A stretch of DNA of 64,000 nt. Source: Phycisphaerales bacterium (GTDB lineage Bacteria > Planctomycetota > Phycisphaerae > UBA1845). This document shows positions 19,019 through 28,656 of the stretch, piece after piece; positions within the stretch are counted from its first letter, which is position 1, and each line of letters begins with the position of its first letter. The stretch is taken from NCBI GenBank assembly GCA_020639095.1, contig JACKHH010000004.1, forward strand, positions 62,001 to 126,000, in the 5' to 3' direction. Made by a program: the position numbers and the translations under genes. Under the pieces are notes generated by a model, which saw only the letters and a program-made list of their open reading frames with translations, did not search any database and was not told the origin of the DNA.

Positions 19019-20758
19019 ATGACGAGTCAGACCGCACAATCTGCTATTTCCCCAACTCCGCTCACTGCGGAGGCGGTGGTGCGTGCGCTTGCGGCGATGA
19101 CGCATCCGATTGTCGGCCGGAACCCTTTGGATCAGGAGCTTACGCAGTTGCTCAGCGGCGTGCGGGATCTGATCCACGTGGACGCGGTCATCGTCCGCGA
19201 AATCGTCGGTACTGAATTGCACCTCCGCGGCGCGGTTGGGGTTCCTTCCAACAACCTTTGGCCGACGATCTCGGCCCAGGGCGGTATCGCCGGGCGCATG
19301 GTTGCGGAACGCAGCGCCGTGTCGGTCCCCGACGTTCGGCGTGATGCAGCGACCGCCCGATTTGCACGCGAAGCACGCAACGACCCGAGCGCATTCATCT
19401 TTTCGTCCTACGCGGGCGCCCCCATGATCGTTGGCGACGAGTTGATCGGGCTACTCGGCGTTTACGCGATAGCGCACGTGCGCGAATTCACCGATGACGA
19501 GTTGAATCAGCTTCAGATTCTGGCGAATCACATTGCAGCCTGGATGATGAATGATCGCTTGTATCGCGAACTTCGCGAAAGCGCCGATCGTCTTCGTGAA
19601 GAAATCGCGGAACGGCAACGCAGCGAGATCGAGCGTCAAGCGCTCGAACGTCAGTTGCGCCTGGCGCAGAAGATGGATTCGCTGGGAAGAATGGCTGGAG
19701 GAATTGCCCACGACTTCAACAACCTGCTCACCGTGCTCGTGGCTGGCGTGGAACTCCTCGAGCTTGAACATGGCCAGTCGAAGAACACGGAGAACATGAA
19801 GCAGGCCATGGCGACGGCATCGGGAATGACCCGGCAACTGCTTGCGTTCGGACAAAACCAGCCATTGCAGCCGTGCGCCATCGAACTCAACGCGTTTCTG
19901 CGCGACGCGCAGGACATGTTGCGCCGGTTGATGCCTGCGGAGATCGCGATTGAGATTTCCTGTAACGCATCACCGTGCGTCGTCAAGGTGGATGCGAGTC
20001 AACTCAGCCAGATTCTGCTCAATCTCGTGGTGAACGCGCGCGATGCCATCGGCGAGCGCGGTACGATTCGAATCGCGTGCCGAAACGTGTCGGACGAATC
20101 GCAGCCTGACAATGAACTGGCTGACTATGTCGAGTTGACAGTTGCTGACGATGGGTGCGGGATGACCAGCGAGGTCTGCCAGCATATCTTTGAACCGTTC
20201 TACTCGACCAAGAGCGGCGCGACCGGGACGGGACTTGGCCTGGCTACGGTTTACGGAATCGTAAACCAACTTGGGGGAACCATCAGCGTCGAATCCGAAT
20301 TGGGGCAGGGCGCGACGTTTCGCGTGCAACTGCCGCGATTTGACAGCGAAGCGGATTCTGCGGACGCACCGGAAACGCGACAACCACCGCTGGCATGTGC
20401 GGCGCATACGGTGCTCCTGTGCGAAGACAACGAAAGCGTGCGTAGCGTGCTGATCGCCCTGCTCGAATCCGCGAACTACCGCGTGATCCCAGCCGGTACC
20501 GCACAAGAAGCGCTGGAACTCGCGCTGGCGCATCTCGATCAGATTGACCTGCTGATGACCGATTTCGATCTGCCCGACCTGCGTGGCGACGCCCTGCTTG
20601 ATCGCGTGCGTTCGCTTCGCGAGGGGCTGCCGGCAATCCTCGTCAGCGGGTGCATTCCCGATGCGGGCATGTCCGACATCCGACATTTCAACGAAGTCCT
20701 GCTCAAACCGGTGACCAAGAGCAAACTGGTCGAAGCCATCGGTCACTGCCTGGCGTAA
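19019..20758 (+). CDS. Soluble GAF-domain hybrid histidine kinase with receiver
   Basis: 579 aa from ATG 19019. It has no TM segment. An N-terminal GAF domain (about 25-175; DAVIVREIVG, GGIAGRMVAERSAVSVPD) leads into a coiled coil (about 180-220), then a dimerisation box MAGGIAHDFNNLL with His231, HATPase motifs (NLVVNARDAI, DDGCGM, GTGLGLATVYGIV) and a C-terminal receiver (LLCEDNESVR, Asp515 in MTDFDLP, LLKPV). The His box is of the HDFNN type typical of NtrB-like/hybrid kinases. The partner regulator is unknown. A TTG at 18989 is an alternative start. Confidence 0.9.
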   Translation: MTSQTAQSAISPTPLTAEAVVRALAAMTHPIVGRNPLDQELTQLLSGVRDLIHVDAVIVREIVGTELHLRGAVGVPSNNLWPTISAQGGIAGRMVAERSAVSVPDVRRDAATARFAREARNDPSAFIFSSYAGAPMIVGDELIGLLGVYAIAHVREFTDDELNQLQILANHIAAWMMNDRLYRELRESADRLREEIAERQRSEIERQALERQLRLAQKMDSLGRMAGGIAHDFNNLLTVLVAGVELLELEHGQSKNTENMKQAMATASGMTRQLLAFGQNQPLQPCAIELNAFLRDAQDMLRRLMPAEIAIEISCNASPCVVKVDASQLSQILLNLVVNARDAIGERGTIRIACRNVSDESQPDNELADYVELTVADDGCGMTSEVCQHIFEPFYSTKSGATGTGLGLATVYGIVNQLGGTISVESELGQGATFRVQLPRFDSEADSADAPETRQPPLACAAHTVLLCEDNESVRSVLIALLESANYRVIPAGTAQEALELALAHLDQIDLLMTDFDLPDLRGDALLDRVRSLREGLPAILVSGCIPDAGMSDIRHFNEVLLKPVTKSKLVEAIGHCLA

Positions 20759-20762
20759 GCAG

Positions 20763-22901
20763 TCACTGTGCGTCCCCGCCGAGCATTGCCTCAAGCTGTT
20801 GTTGTAGCCGCTGGGCGGAGGGCGCGAGTTTAGGGTCGCGCATTGCGGATTGTACTGCGGTGCGGGCGCGGTCCGGTTGGTTGGTTTGCAGGTAGGCGTC
20901 GACGAGGGCGGCGACCATTTCGATGTTGACCGGTTCGCTGGCCTGTCGCATGGCTGCATCCAGGTTCGTGATCGCCTTGGGGTAGTCCCCCAGCGCGTAG
21001 GCCAGCAGGCCGACATAGCGCGCGACGGCATCGTCGGTCGCTTCGGTGCTTCGGTTGAGCAGTTCACCGGCAGCGATGGTGTCGCGACACATCTGTTCGT
21101 CTTCGGGGGTCAGCGCTCCGCGCGCTTGCCGGAGGCACTTGATCAGGTACCAGGTGCTCTCCAGTCGCCAGAGCGACACGGCAGGCACGGACGCGCGGGC
21201 GACGCGAAACATGCCGATTGCGTTTTCGCAATCACCGTCCTGCATGTGATACGCACCCACGGCGAGCGTCAGCGGGAAATCGGTGTAGCCGTGCAGGTCA
21301 GGGTTGCGCCACTGTTCCACGGCCTGCCGATCGCGTTCGGACATTTCGCCGAGCAAGCGCGCCCAGCGATCCTGCGTGCGTTCGGCTGCGTCGCCGTTGT
21401 TACGCTGCATGAAACCGATGTTGAAGATCGAACGCAAGCGTTCGGTCGCGACGAGATCGGTGTAGCTGCTCTGACCCTGTCGCTCCGCGTAGGCTTGCCA
21501 ATCGGGCAGGCCAGCGACTGCACCGGGATCGACGTGCAACGGTTCGGGCAGCGTCGCAAATGATTCGAGCAGCGTATGCGCAAACAGCGCCTGGCCGTGC
21601 AGCGAATAGTGTACGTGGTCCTCGACCAAGTCCCAGCCAATCGCCCCACCGCTACTGGCTGCGCGAAACGCTGCCTCCATGTCGCACAATGTCGCGCCGG
21701 TCTTGGCGGCATCGCGGACCGCACGGTTGGTCATGGTCGTCGCGCGCCAGGGCATGGTGTCGCAATCACGGGCTTTGATGTATTCTCGTTCTGCTTCTTC
21801 ATTCGCTCCGGTTGCAGAGAGCGCTCTTGCGAGGATGAAGTGCGGCAGCGCCGCGGAGTCGGCAAGCGCGATGGCAGATCGTGCGTGCTCGGCTGACATG
21901 TTTGGATCCGTCGCAAGCGATTGCTTTGCTGCTCGCAAGTTCTCTGCGAATTCGGCACGCTGCGCGTCGTTCAACGCATCCGTCGCATCCTCGCCGATCG
22001 GCGCCAGACCGGACTCATTCGTCGGAAGCGTACACACGATGACGGGCACCGATCGCTCAGCGCAACGTGCGATCATCGCGGTCAGATTCTCGCGCAGGCT
22101 TCGCTCAGCCGCGGCTCGGAGCGGATCGTTGATACCGATCTGCGCCTCAGCCGCGACGCGTTCCATCAGCGTGCCTTTGAAGTCCAGTGGCGGAGTTTGC
22201 AGCGCGGCGATGAACTGCGTGAGCCCGAGCCCGCGAACCCAGCGCGTTGCCTGCATCGCGGTTGGCGAGCGACCAGCGGAAAAGAGCGATGCGACGCCGT
22301 ACGCGCCGTAGAACTCGTTGTTGCCGGACATGATCACGACGAGGTCAACGTCGTGTTCGAGCACTTCGTCCAGGAAGCAGCGAACGGGAAAACTCGCCAC
22401 CGCGGTCGCGCCGAAGTTGAGCACCTCGACCGGGCGCGAGTCGCCCCACGCGTCGCGGAGCATGGCTTCGAGGAACCCGCCGTTGGTCAGCGGAAGCACT
22501 TGGGGAAAGCCCTGCATCGCAGACCCGCCGAGCAGCGCGATGCGCACCGTGCCCGCGGGTTTCGGATCGGCGAAATGAATCTCGCGCATACCGCCGCCGC
22601 GCGACCGCCGCGTGTCGAAGAAGGTGTCTGTGCCCGGGCGGTTCGTGGCGTACCAGGTACGCTGACCATCGTTCGCGACGCGCAGAATTACCGGAGGATA
22701 TCCGCCGTAGCCGCTCAGCCGGCACACGGTTTCTGCGATGGCAAGCGCGGCAAAGGGCAGCAACACAACGACGATGCGAAAGGCCCACGGACGCTTGGGC
22801 GAAACTGTTGTCCCGTCCAACTCCGCGCGCGCAACGTGGCCCGCGCTCGGCGCGCCCTTGCGATCATTCGACTGCCGACGTTGTCGTTTTCGGGATGCCA
22901 T
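20763..22901 (-). CDS. Membrane-anchored SGNH/GDSL-like hydrolase with TPR-like C-terminus
   Basis: 712 aa. A basic N-terminus (KRQRRQSNDRK) precedes one TM at about residues 43-60. SGNH blocks are visible: IALLGGSAMQGFP (block I, nucleophile Ser), LNFGATAVAS (block II-like), VIMSGNNEFYG (block III, Asn) and VEDHVHYSLHG (block V, Asp/His). The last 300 residues are helical repeats, TPR-like near the end (VGLLAYALGDYPKAITNLDAAM). It probably deacylates or modifies an envelope glycan or acts in polysaccharide assembly. It converges with the kinase gene, 4 nt apart. Confidence 0.82.
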   Translation of the reverse strand: MASRKRQRRQSNDRKGAPSAGHVARAELDGTTVSPKRPWAFRIVVVLLPFAALAIAETVCRLSGYGGYPPVILRVANDGQRTWYATNRPGTDTFFDTRRSRGGGMREIHFADPKPAGTVRIALLGGSAMQGFPQVLPLTNGGFLEAMLRDAWGDSRPVEVLNFGATAVASFPVRCFLDEVLEHDVDLVVIMSGNNEFYGAYGVASLFSAGRSPTAMQATRWVRGLGLTQFIAALQTPPLDFKGTLMERVAAEAQIGINDPLRAAAERSLRENLTAMIARCAERSVPVIVCTLPTNESGLAPIGEDATDALNDAQRAEFAENLRAAKQSLATDPNMSAEHARSAIALADSAALPHFILARALSATGANEEAEREYIKARDCDTMPWRATTMTNRAVRDAAKTGATLCDMEAAFRAASSGGAIGWDLVEDHVHYSLHGQALFAHTLLESFATLPEPLHVDPGAVAGLPDWQAYAERQGQSSYTDLVATERLRSIFNIGFMQRNNGDAAERTQDRWARLLGEMSERDRQAVEQWRNPDLHGYTDFPLTLAVGAYHMQDGDCENAIGMFRVARASVPAVSLWRLESTWYLIKCLRQARGALTPEDEQMCRDTIAAGELLNRSTEATDDAVARYVGLLAYALGDYPKAITNLDAAMRQASEPVNIEMVAALVDAYLQTNQPDRARTAVQSAMRDPKLAPSAQRLQQQLEAMLGGDAQ

Positions 22902-23002
22902 TGCCGCTCGTTGATTCGGAACCTGCCGGGGAAAAGTCTGCGCCGACTATTTGACGCAAAGACCGGTCCGAATGCAAACGATGGCGTATCGTCGCGAGGG
23001 TA

Positions 23003-23416
23003 CTACGCTCTGGCAGTCTGGCTGATGCGGTGAAGCCGGTCGCCACAATAGCCGCAGTACTTGAATTCGACGGCGAACTCCTTGTCGCAGCGGGTGCAGC
23101 GCCCGATGTGGATTTCTTCAATGGGTTTGGGGCGTGCGAGGAAACGCAGGCCGTAGCTCGCGCCGTCTTCCACGTGGCAGACCTCGCAGTGGCAGCCGAC
23201 CTTCTCCCCGCCGAGCACGACCAGCGTGAGCTGCACCTCGTGCCCGGTGGCCAGGTCCCCGGTGAGCCCCGCGATCTTCACGCCGCCGTCCGACACGTCG
23301 CGCACGATGCCTTCGAGTTGCGCACCGTCGCCGAGCCTCACAAAGCTCGTCATGCCCAGCAGCAGGTCGTCGTCGCGTTTGGCACAGCGTTGGTCTGATG
23401 AGGGTTGACAGCTCAT
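23003..23416 (-). CDS. PilZ-domain protein with C-terminal zinc ribbon
   Basis: 137 aa. The c-di-GMP-binding signature is complete: RCAKR (RxxxR, near residue 11) and, about 25 residues later, DVSDGG (DxSxxG). After the PilZ barrel (to about residue 100) comes CTRC...CGYC, a four-Cys zinc ribbon. It is likely a cytoplasmic c-di-GMP receptor whose ribbon contacts a partner. Two ATGs lie 6 nt apart; CCGGAGG abuts the first and sits 6 nt before the second, so ATG 23416 (MSCQPSS) is preferred. It is divergent from the membrane protein at 23617. Confidence 0.85.
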   Translation of the reverse strand: MSCQPSSDQRCAKRDDDLLLGMTSFVRLGDGAQLEGIVRDVSDGGVKIAGLTGDLATGHEVQLTLVVLGGEKVGCHCEVCHVEDGASYGLRFLARPKPIEEIHIGRCTRCDKEFAVEFKYCGYCGDRLHRISQTARA

Positions 23417-23616
23417 CGCCATCCTCCGGTTTGCGAGGATTCGTTAGCCCGATGCATACGTCTTATTTCGGCGGATCGGGCGACAACATCTACCCGGACT
23501 GCCACGCTTGCCCACATCCCGCCCCGACCGCATTGGGAAGACCCGTGAAATCGCGGCGATGCTTTGATAATATCGGGCGTCGCCATGGTTCCGCGCATCA
23601 CGAGGCTCGTCGGGCA

Positions 23617-25332
23617 ATGAATCCAGAAAACACCGTACCGCACTACCAAGCCAGTGGGCGGATTGACTGGGGGCGGTTCTTCCCGCGTGTCGTGCTCACC
23701 GGTGTCGTGGCGCTCACGCTGAGCACGTTGATGTATTTGCTGCTCACGGTCGGGTTCTACTTGCTGGGCGTTGTCGCGTTCGTTGTCGCGATCATTCTGG
23801 CGTATGTCGTTCGCGCCGCGATCAGTCACGGCCATGTCCGCAATCGGTCGGTGGCGATGATGTTCGGCGTTGTGGCTGGGGCGGTGGCGTACCTGGGTTT
23901 CTATCACGCGGGGCTGGTCCACGCGCTTGGCATTTCCCAGTGGTACCGCGTCGACCTGCTGCCCGATTACATTGAGTATCGCCTCAGGAACGACAAGTCC
24001 GAGAGCGTCCCAAGCTACTCGGATGACAGCGATACGCGCCCGCCGACCACCTTCGACTATGGCATGAACGTATTCATCTTCCTGCTGGAAGCCGCGGCTT
24101 GCGTTGGATTGCCGGCGCTCGCAGGCTTCAGTCGCGCGTCGCGCCCCTTCTGCGAGCGATGCGGGAAATGGATGAATCAACATCTGGTGACGTTCACGGA
24201 GAGTGCGGCTGCCCGCATTCCACAACTATTGCGTGATGGGCGACCGGCGGACATCGTCAATCTCCCACAGATGTCGTCGGCCCCGCATGCGCGGAACACG
24301 ACGATGGCGCTGGAGTATTGCGGCCGCGAGGATAGCGACCGTGCGGAACCCTGTCCGGCGTACCTGAGCGTGCGCGCGTGCAAGAGCGGTTCGCTGACGC
24401 AAGCGGGTCAGTTTGAAATGGCCATAGGGAGAATGGTCATTACGCGCAGGCGACTGCTGCCGCACGAAACGGCAGCGCTTGCGCCGCTGCACGCACCGCT
24501 GAGTGCTCTGGCGGGTCCCGCACCGATCGTGGCCCCGCCGGTCGATCAACCCGCGGAGATGCCGGCGGAGTTGCCGGCTGAGGTTGTTGATGAAGTTGCA
24601 ATTCCCCCGATCGAGCACGTGCAACTCGCGGAGTATCGCAAGGGTGCGGTTGCGAACAATCGCGTGTTGGGTAAGAGCGCACTCTGGGCAATGGCGCCTC
24701 TCGGCGTGTTGTGCGTCACAGTGATCATGCTGATTGTGGGCGTGCTGACGACGGTGATTGGCGTGACCGAACCGGCGACGGACAACATCCCCCGTTGGGC
24801 GCGTTACGCTCTGCTGACCGTCGGTGGCGTTTCCTCACCGTTTGCAATCGTGTGGTTCGTCCGCAACATGCAGTCTTTGCGCGATCGCTTTCTGCACCGG
24901 CGAATGTGCGAGCTGGTGCGTTCGCGCGAGGACCGCTGGGTTGATCCCGATGATCCCGATGCGATGTTCGTCGAGTATGTGCCGCGCGCGAATTGGGTCA
25001 AGCTCATGCTCGACACAGCCGTGGATTTCGGCTTCGTGAAGGCCGATCACGAGCGCCTTGAGATTACCTTCGAGGGTGATTGCAACCGCTTCGGCATTCC
25101 CGTTGAGGCGGTCAAACGCTGCGCGGTGGAACACGTGATCGGCCCGCAAGGGAACTCCCCACACGCAGCCGTCGTCATCCTCGCGCAGGACAACACGCAG
25201 CGGATTGAACTTCCCTTCATCGCGTTTCAACCACCCTGGCGATCCGGTCGCAAAGCGAGTGAGGCCGCAGCGATGGAATTGGCAAGCCGTCTTGCGCCGC
25301 TCTTTGAGGCACGACAGTCACCTACTCAGTAG
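23617..25332 (+). CDS. Multi-pass membrane protein of unknown function
   Basis: 571 aa from ATG 23617 (MNPENTVPHYQ). Hydrophobic segments lie near residues 24-70 (two), 80-105, 150-172, 352-378 and 388-408. A single CxxC (FCERCGKWM, near residue 178) follows the fourth segment, and a proline/alanine-rich linker lies at about 295-330. The last 150 residues look cytoplasmic. No family was recognised. The longer in-frame opening from 23398 overlaps the divergent PilZ gene and reads as poor protein, so it is not used. Confidence 0.75.
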   Translation: MNPENTVPHYQASGRIDWGRFFPRVVLTGVVALTLSTLMYLLLTVGFYLLGVVAFVVAIILAYVVRAAISHGHVRNRSVAMMFGVVAGAVAYLGFYHAGLVHALGISQWYRVDLLPDYIEYRLRNDKSESVPSYSDDSDTRPPTTFDYGMNVFIFLLEAAACVGLPALAGFSRASRPFCERCGKWMNQHLVTFTESAAARIPQLLRDGRPADIVNLPQMSSAPHARNTTMALEYCGREDSDRAEPCPAYLSVRACKSGSLTQAGQFEMAIGRMVITRRRLLPHETAALAPLHAPLSALAGPAPIVAPPVDQPAEMPAELPAEVVDEVAIPPIEHVQLAEYRKGAVANNRVLGKSALWAMAPLGVLCVTVIMLIVGVLTTVIGVTEPATDNIPRWARYALLTVGGVSSPFAIVWFVRNMQSLRDRFLHRRMCELVRSREDRWVDPDDPDAMFVEYVPRANWVKLMLDTAVDFGFVKADHERLEITFEGDCNRFGIPVEAVKRCAVEHVIGPQGNSPHAAVVILAQDNTQRIELPFIAFQPPWRSGRKASEAAAMELASRLAPLFEARQSPTQ

Positions 25333-25373
25333 CCCACAATCTCATGCCCGTACCCGTTGACACGCGGTAGGCG

Positions 25374-27089
25374 TTAGTCGATCAGCCGTTGCAAGACTGC
25401 GTAATCTGACGAATCGACTGTGCCGTTGTGGTTGAGATCGGCGGCGAAGCAGCTTGCGCTGGGCGCGGAGTTCGGGCCGAGGAGGCATGAGGTGAATCGG
25501 GAAAGATCGGCTGCGTTGATCGCGCCGTCGGCATTGAGATCGCCCGGGCCGCCGTGCAACACGGTGAGCACCTGATCGGCTGCCACGTTCGTGAGCGATG
25601 TGGAGGTGCCGTCCGGCCAGAAGATCGTGACCGGACTGGCGACCGTTGATGCGCCCAGACCGAAGAACGCTTCCGCCGGTTCCTGGCCTACGTAGCTCGT
25701 GCCTGCGGTGATCAGCCGTTGCATGACGACAGTGTCGGCACGCGCCCGCACCTTCGCGCCGATTGCGTGCGTGTTGCCGCCGGCCATGCGCGGTTTGACG
25801 ACGAGATAGTGGTTCGTGCCGTTGCTGTCGACGTAGTCGTTCGCATAGAGGCGGAAGTCGTCCGGGCCGTCGCCGCCGATGATCGTCTGCGCGAGGTCGA
25901 GGTCGCCGTCGCGATCAAAGTCGAACGCGACCAGTGAAGCGCCGTAATCGGTGTCATTGAAGTTGGAGGATGCCGACGCGTCGGTGAAGGAGACGGACGG
26001 TCCGCCGTTGTTCATGAACAGGCGCGACTGATCGAACTGCCACCAGCCCGCGCGCCATCCGTTCGTCACCGCGATGTCGAGCCACCGGCTGTTGTCGGCA
26101 TCGAGGAACGTCACGCCCCACGACCAGCCCACATTGTCCACGCCGAAAACGGTGCTGACATTGGTGAACTGAAGCGTTCCGGGCACGGAGTCGTTGCGCA
26201 GCAGGATGTTGTACTCGGGCAAACCGGTGGGCGGATCGATGTCCTCGATGTTCGTCACATAGAAATCCCAATCGCCGTCGTTGTCATAGTCGCCGATGCT
26301 GATGCCCATGTCGTTCATGGCGTTGTCGGCGTTGGCTGCCGGCGCGACCTCCAGAAAGGTACCGTCCTTCTGATTCACCCAAAGCTGGTTGGGCGCGAAA
26401 TCGACCGCGACATACAGATCAAGCCAACCGTCATTCGTCAGGTCAACGAGCACGGGCTGGTGATACCACTCGCTCGGCGCGCCGGGCAGCGCGGTGGCTG
26501 ACACGTTCGTAAACGTGCCATTGCCGTTGTTGTTAAAGACGTGGATCGGGCCGTTCCATATCGTAGAGACGAATTCAAGGTCGCCGTCGCGATCGAGGTC
26601 GCCGGCCGCCAGCCCGCTGCGCTGGTGAATACCGAACTGCGCCTGCGTCATCACCAGACCGGCGACGCTGGTGCGATCCTTGAAGCTACCATCCGACTGC
26701 TGCTGCATGAGTTTGAACGAGTTGGGCGAGGCCTGACTGTCGCTCGTGATGAGCAGATCGAGGCGGCTGTCGTTGTCATAATCGAACCAAAGCGCGCAGC
26801 GATGCGAGGTGACATCCGCCAACCCGACGGTGCCCGCCATTTCGTCGAACGTGCCGTCGCCCGCGTTGTGGTAGAGCTGGTCAGCCGTGCCGGGACCGTT
26901 GGGAATGAAGAGGTCGACGAACCCGTCCGCGTCGTAGTCAGCAGCCGCGATGCCGGATGCCAACCCGTCTTCAAAGCTGACCGCACCGATGCCACACGCC
27001 GCGCTCGTGTCGGCGTACGTAACCTGCGCAGCGTGAACACGGTCATTCAGCACAGCAACCACCAAGATGGCCGCGGACACAACTCGCAT
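25374..27089 (-). CDS. Secreted CRTAC1-type FG-GAP/ASPIC-UnbV protein with dockerin-like tail
   Basis: 571 aa. Signal residues 1-20 (to VHAA). VCBS/FG-GAP calcium loops repeat through residues 40-400 (AADYDADGFVDLFIPN, FDYDNDSRLDLLIT, GDLDRDGDLEFVS, GDYDNDGDWDFYV), predicting a beta-propeller. An ASPIC/UnbV domain follows (about 415-500; GAKVRARA, GLGASTVASPVTIFWPDG). Two dockerin-type loops end the protein (DLNADGAINAADL, DLNHNGTVDSSDY). It is exported; probably an adhesion or matrix protein. It converges with the membrane protein gene. Confidence 0.92.
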   Translation of the reverse strand: MRVVSAAILVVAVLNDRVHAAQVTYADTSAACGIGAVSFEDGLASGIAAADYDADGFVDLFIPNGPGTADQLYHNAGDGTFDEMAGTVGLADVTSHRCALWFDYDNDSRLDLLITSDSQASPNSFKLMQQQSDGSFKDRTSVAGLVMTQAQFGIHQRSGLAAGDLDRDGDLEFVSTIWNGPIHVFNNNGNGTFTNVSATALPGAPSEWYHQPVLVDLTNDGWLDLYVAVDFAPNQLWVNQKDGTFLEVAPAANADNAMNDMGISIGDYDNDGDWDFYVTNIEDIDPPTGLPEYNILLRNDSVPGTLQFTNVSTVFGVDNVGWSWGVTFLDADNSRWLDIAVTNGWRAGWWQFDQSRLFMNNGGPSVSFTDASASSNFNDTDYGASLVAFDFDRDGDLDLAQTIIGGDGPDDFRLYANDYVDSNGTNHYLVVKPRMAGGNTHAIGAKVRARADTVVMQRLITAGTSYVGQEPAEAFFGLGASTVASPVTIFWPDGTSTSLTNVAADQVLTVLHGGPGDLNADGAINAADLSRFTSCLLGPNSAPSASCFAADLNHNGTVDSSDYAVLQRLID

Positions 27090-27281
27090 GATCGATTCAC
27101 TTCAAAGACGGGCAGCCGCAACACAGCAGCCGATGGACTCCGGCAAAGGCATGTTAGCGGGAACGTCCGCACACTTCCCGCAAAATCCCGAATGCCCGCT
27201 CTAATCCAAGCCCTACCCAATGCGGCGGTGGTCCGGTACGCTTGCACGCCGGGCACGGGCAAACGCGCCCAATGCGCGCCC

Positions 27282-27366
27282 GGGCGAGTGGCGGAATGGC
27301 AGACGCTGAGGACTTAAAATCCTCTCTCGGGTAACCGGGGTGCGGGTTCGACTCCCGCCTCGCCCA
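27282..27366 (+). tRNA. tRNA-Leu (anticodon TAA)
   Basis: 85 nt, a class II tRNA. The acceptor arm GGGCGAG pairs with CTCGCCC, the anticodon loop CTTAAAA gives TAA, a long variable arm reads TCTCGGGTAACCGGGG, and the T arm is GCGGG-TTCGACT-CCCGC. The discriminator is A and CCA is not encoded. Confidence 0.96.
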
Positions 27367-27455
27367 GTTCTTGCGACCTATTTCGTGATCGGTGGCCTTC
27401 GGTTTGTCACGACTGTCGATTGCTTGTGCGCGCGGGCGTCGTTTGGGAGGTGCTG

Positions 27456-28256
27456 ATGGACACGGCTGGTTTGGGTTTGGATCTGGCGGGCAAGCGTGCG
27501 CTGGTCTGCGGGAGTTCGCAGGGGATCGGCTTGGCGTGTGCGCAGCGACTTGCCCGGCTTGGTGCGGGTGTGACGCTGCTGGCGCGCGACGGGGATGCGC
27601 TCGCGCGGGTGTGCGGCGGACTTGCGCCGGCATCGGAAGCGCACGACTGGCTGGTTGCTGACTTCGCCGAGCCGGAGGCGGTTCAAAAGGTTGTGGCCGA
27701 CCATGTCCGCAAGACCAGCCCGTACGCGATCATCGTAAACAACACCGGCGGTCCCCCACCGGGTCCGATTGTCGACGCCGCGCCCAACGACTTCATGGCC
27801 GCCCTGCGCATGCACCTCGCCTGCAACCAATTGCTGCTGCAAACGCTGTTGCCGGGCATGAAGCAGCTCGGCTATGGTCGGGTGATCAACATCATCTCCA
27901 TCTCCGTGCGTGAGCCGATTCCGGGGCTCGGCGTGTCGAACACGACGCGTTGGGCAGTGGCTGCGTGGGCGAAGACCTGCGCCGGCGAGCTTGGGAAATA
28001 TGGCATCACGGTGAACAACGTCCTGCCCGGCTACACCGATACTGCCCGCCTGCGCTCGCTCATCACGCGCCGCGCGCAAGCCCACGGCATCAGCGAAGCT
28101 GAATTGACCGAGCAATGGCTGGCAGACATCCCCGCCGCACGCCTGGCGTCTCCGGACGAAATCGCATCGGCGGTCGGCTTCCTCGCGTCGCCGTCGGCTG
28201 GCTATGTCAACGGTATCAATCTGCCGGTGGACGGTGGGCGGTTGTCGAGTATGTAG
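27456..28256 (+). CDS. Atypical short-chain dehydrogenase/reductase
   Basis: 266 aa. It has the Rossmann cofactor motif (CGSSQGIGLACAQRLARLG) and NNTGGPPPG in place of the usual NNAG. Where the SDR catalytic YxxxK is expected the sequence reads SNTTRWAVAAWAKT, so Tyr is replaced by Ser and Lys by Arg. The C-terminal PGYTDT and GGRLSSM ends are normal. A subfamily of SDR proteins with this replacement exists, so it may be a genuine but non-canonical enzyme. GGGAGGTG lies just before ATG 27456. It is downstream of tRNA-Leu. Confidence 0.88.
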   Translation: MDTAGLGLDLAGKRALVCGSSQGIGLACAQRLARLGAGVTLLARDGDALARVCGGLAPASEAHDWLVADFAEPEAVQKVVADHVRKTSPYAIIVNNTGGPPPGPIVDAAPNDFMAALRMHLACNQLLLQTLLPGMKQLGYGRVINIISISVREPIPGLGVSNTTRWAVAAWAKTCAGELGKYGITVNNVLPGYTDTARLRSLITRRAQAHGISEAELTEQWLADIPAARLASPDEIASAVGFLASPSAGYVNGINLPVDGGRLSSM

Positions 28257-28656
28257 GTCCGGCCCGCGTTGTGTACGCTGGTGGTAGCTGATAGTTCAGT
28301 GCGTCGAACGGCAAATCCGAATGGCGGGGCGCTTGCCCGGTTAACAGCCGCGGCGATCTGCCGCCGACCCCTCTCCGAGGGTTTTCTGCTGGAACAAATA
28401 GGTGATTTCCTTTACTCGATTTGACGGCACACGATTGTCGCGACCCCACCCCGTGAAGGGGGTGGGCCACCCGACCGGAATACGGACAAAGAGAGTATCC
28501 CCCAAGACTCCGGAACGGTCACCAGTGACCATGCGCCCTGCTTGACGCACGGAGTACGGATGCACGCTCCGATGACCTCATGGATCGTTGTTTCTCATTC
28601 TATCGTTTTCTGGTGTAATAGGGGAAACCTGGAATCCACACGCGCGGCGGAAGGCC
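28257..28656. other. Intergenic region with a GC hairpin
   Basis: 400 nt without a credible gene. It holds a perfect 8-bp hairpin CCCACCCC / GGGGTGGG with a 6-nt loop at 28445-28466, of the kind that recurs as intergenic palindromes in such genomes. An AT-richer stretch near 28600-28620 (GGTGTAATAG) may be the -10 region of the next gene. Confidence 0.45.
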
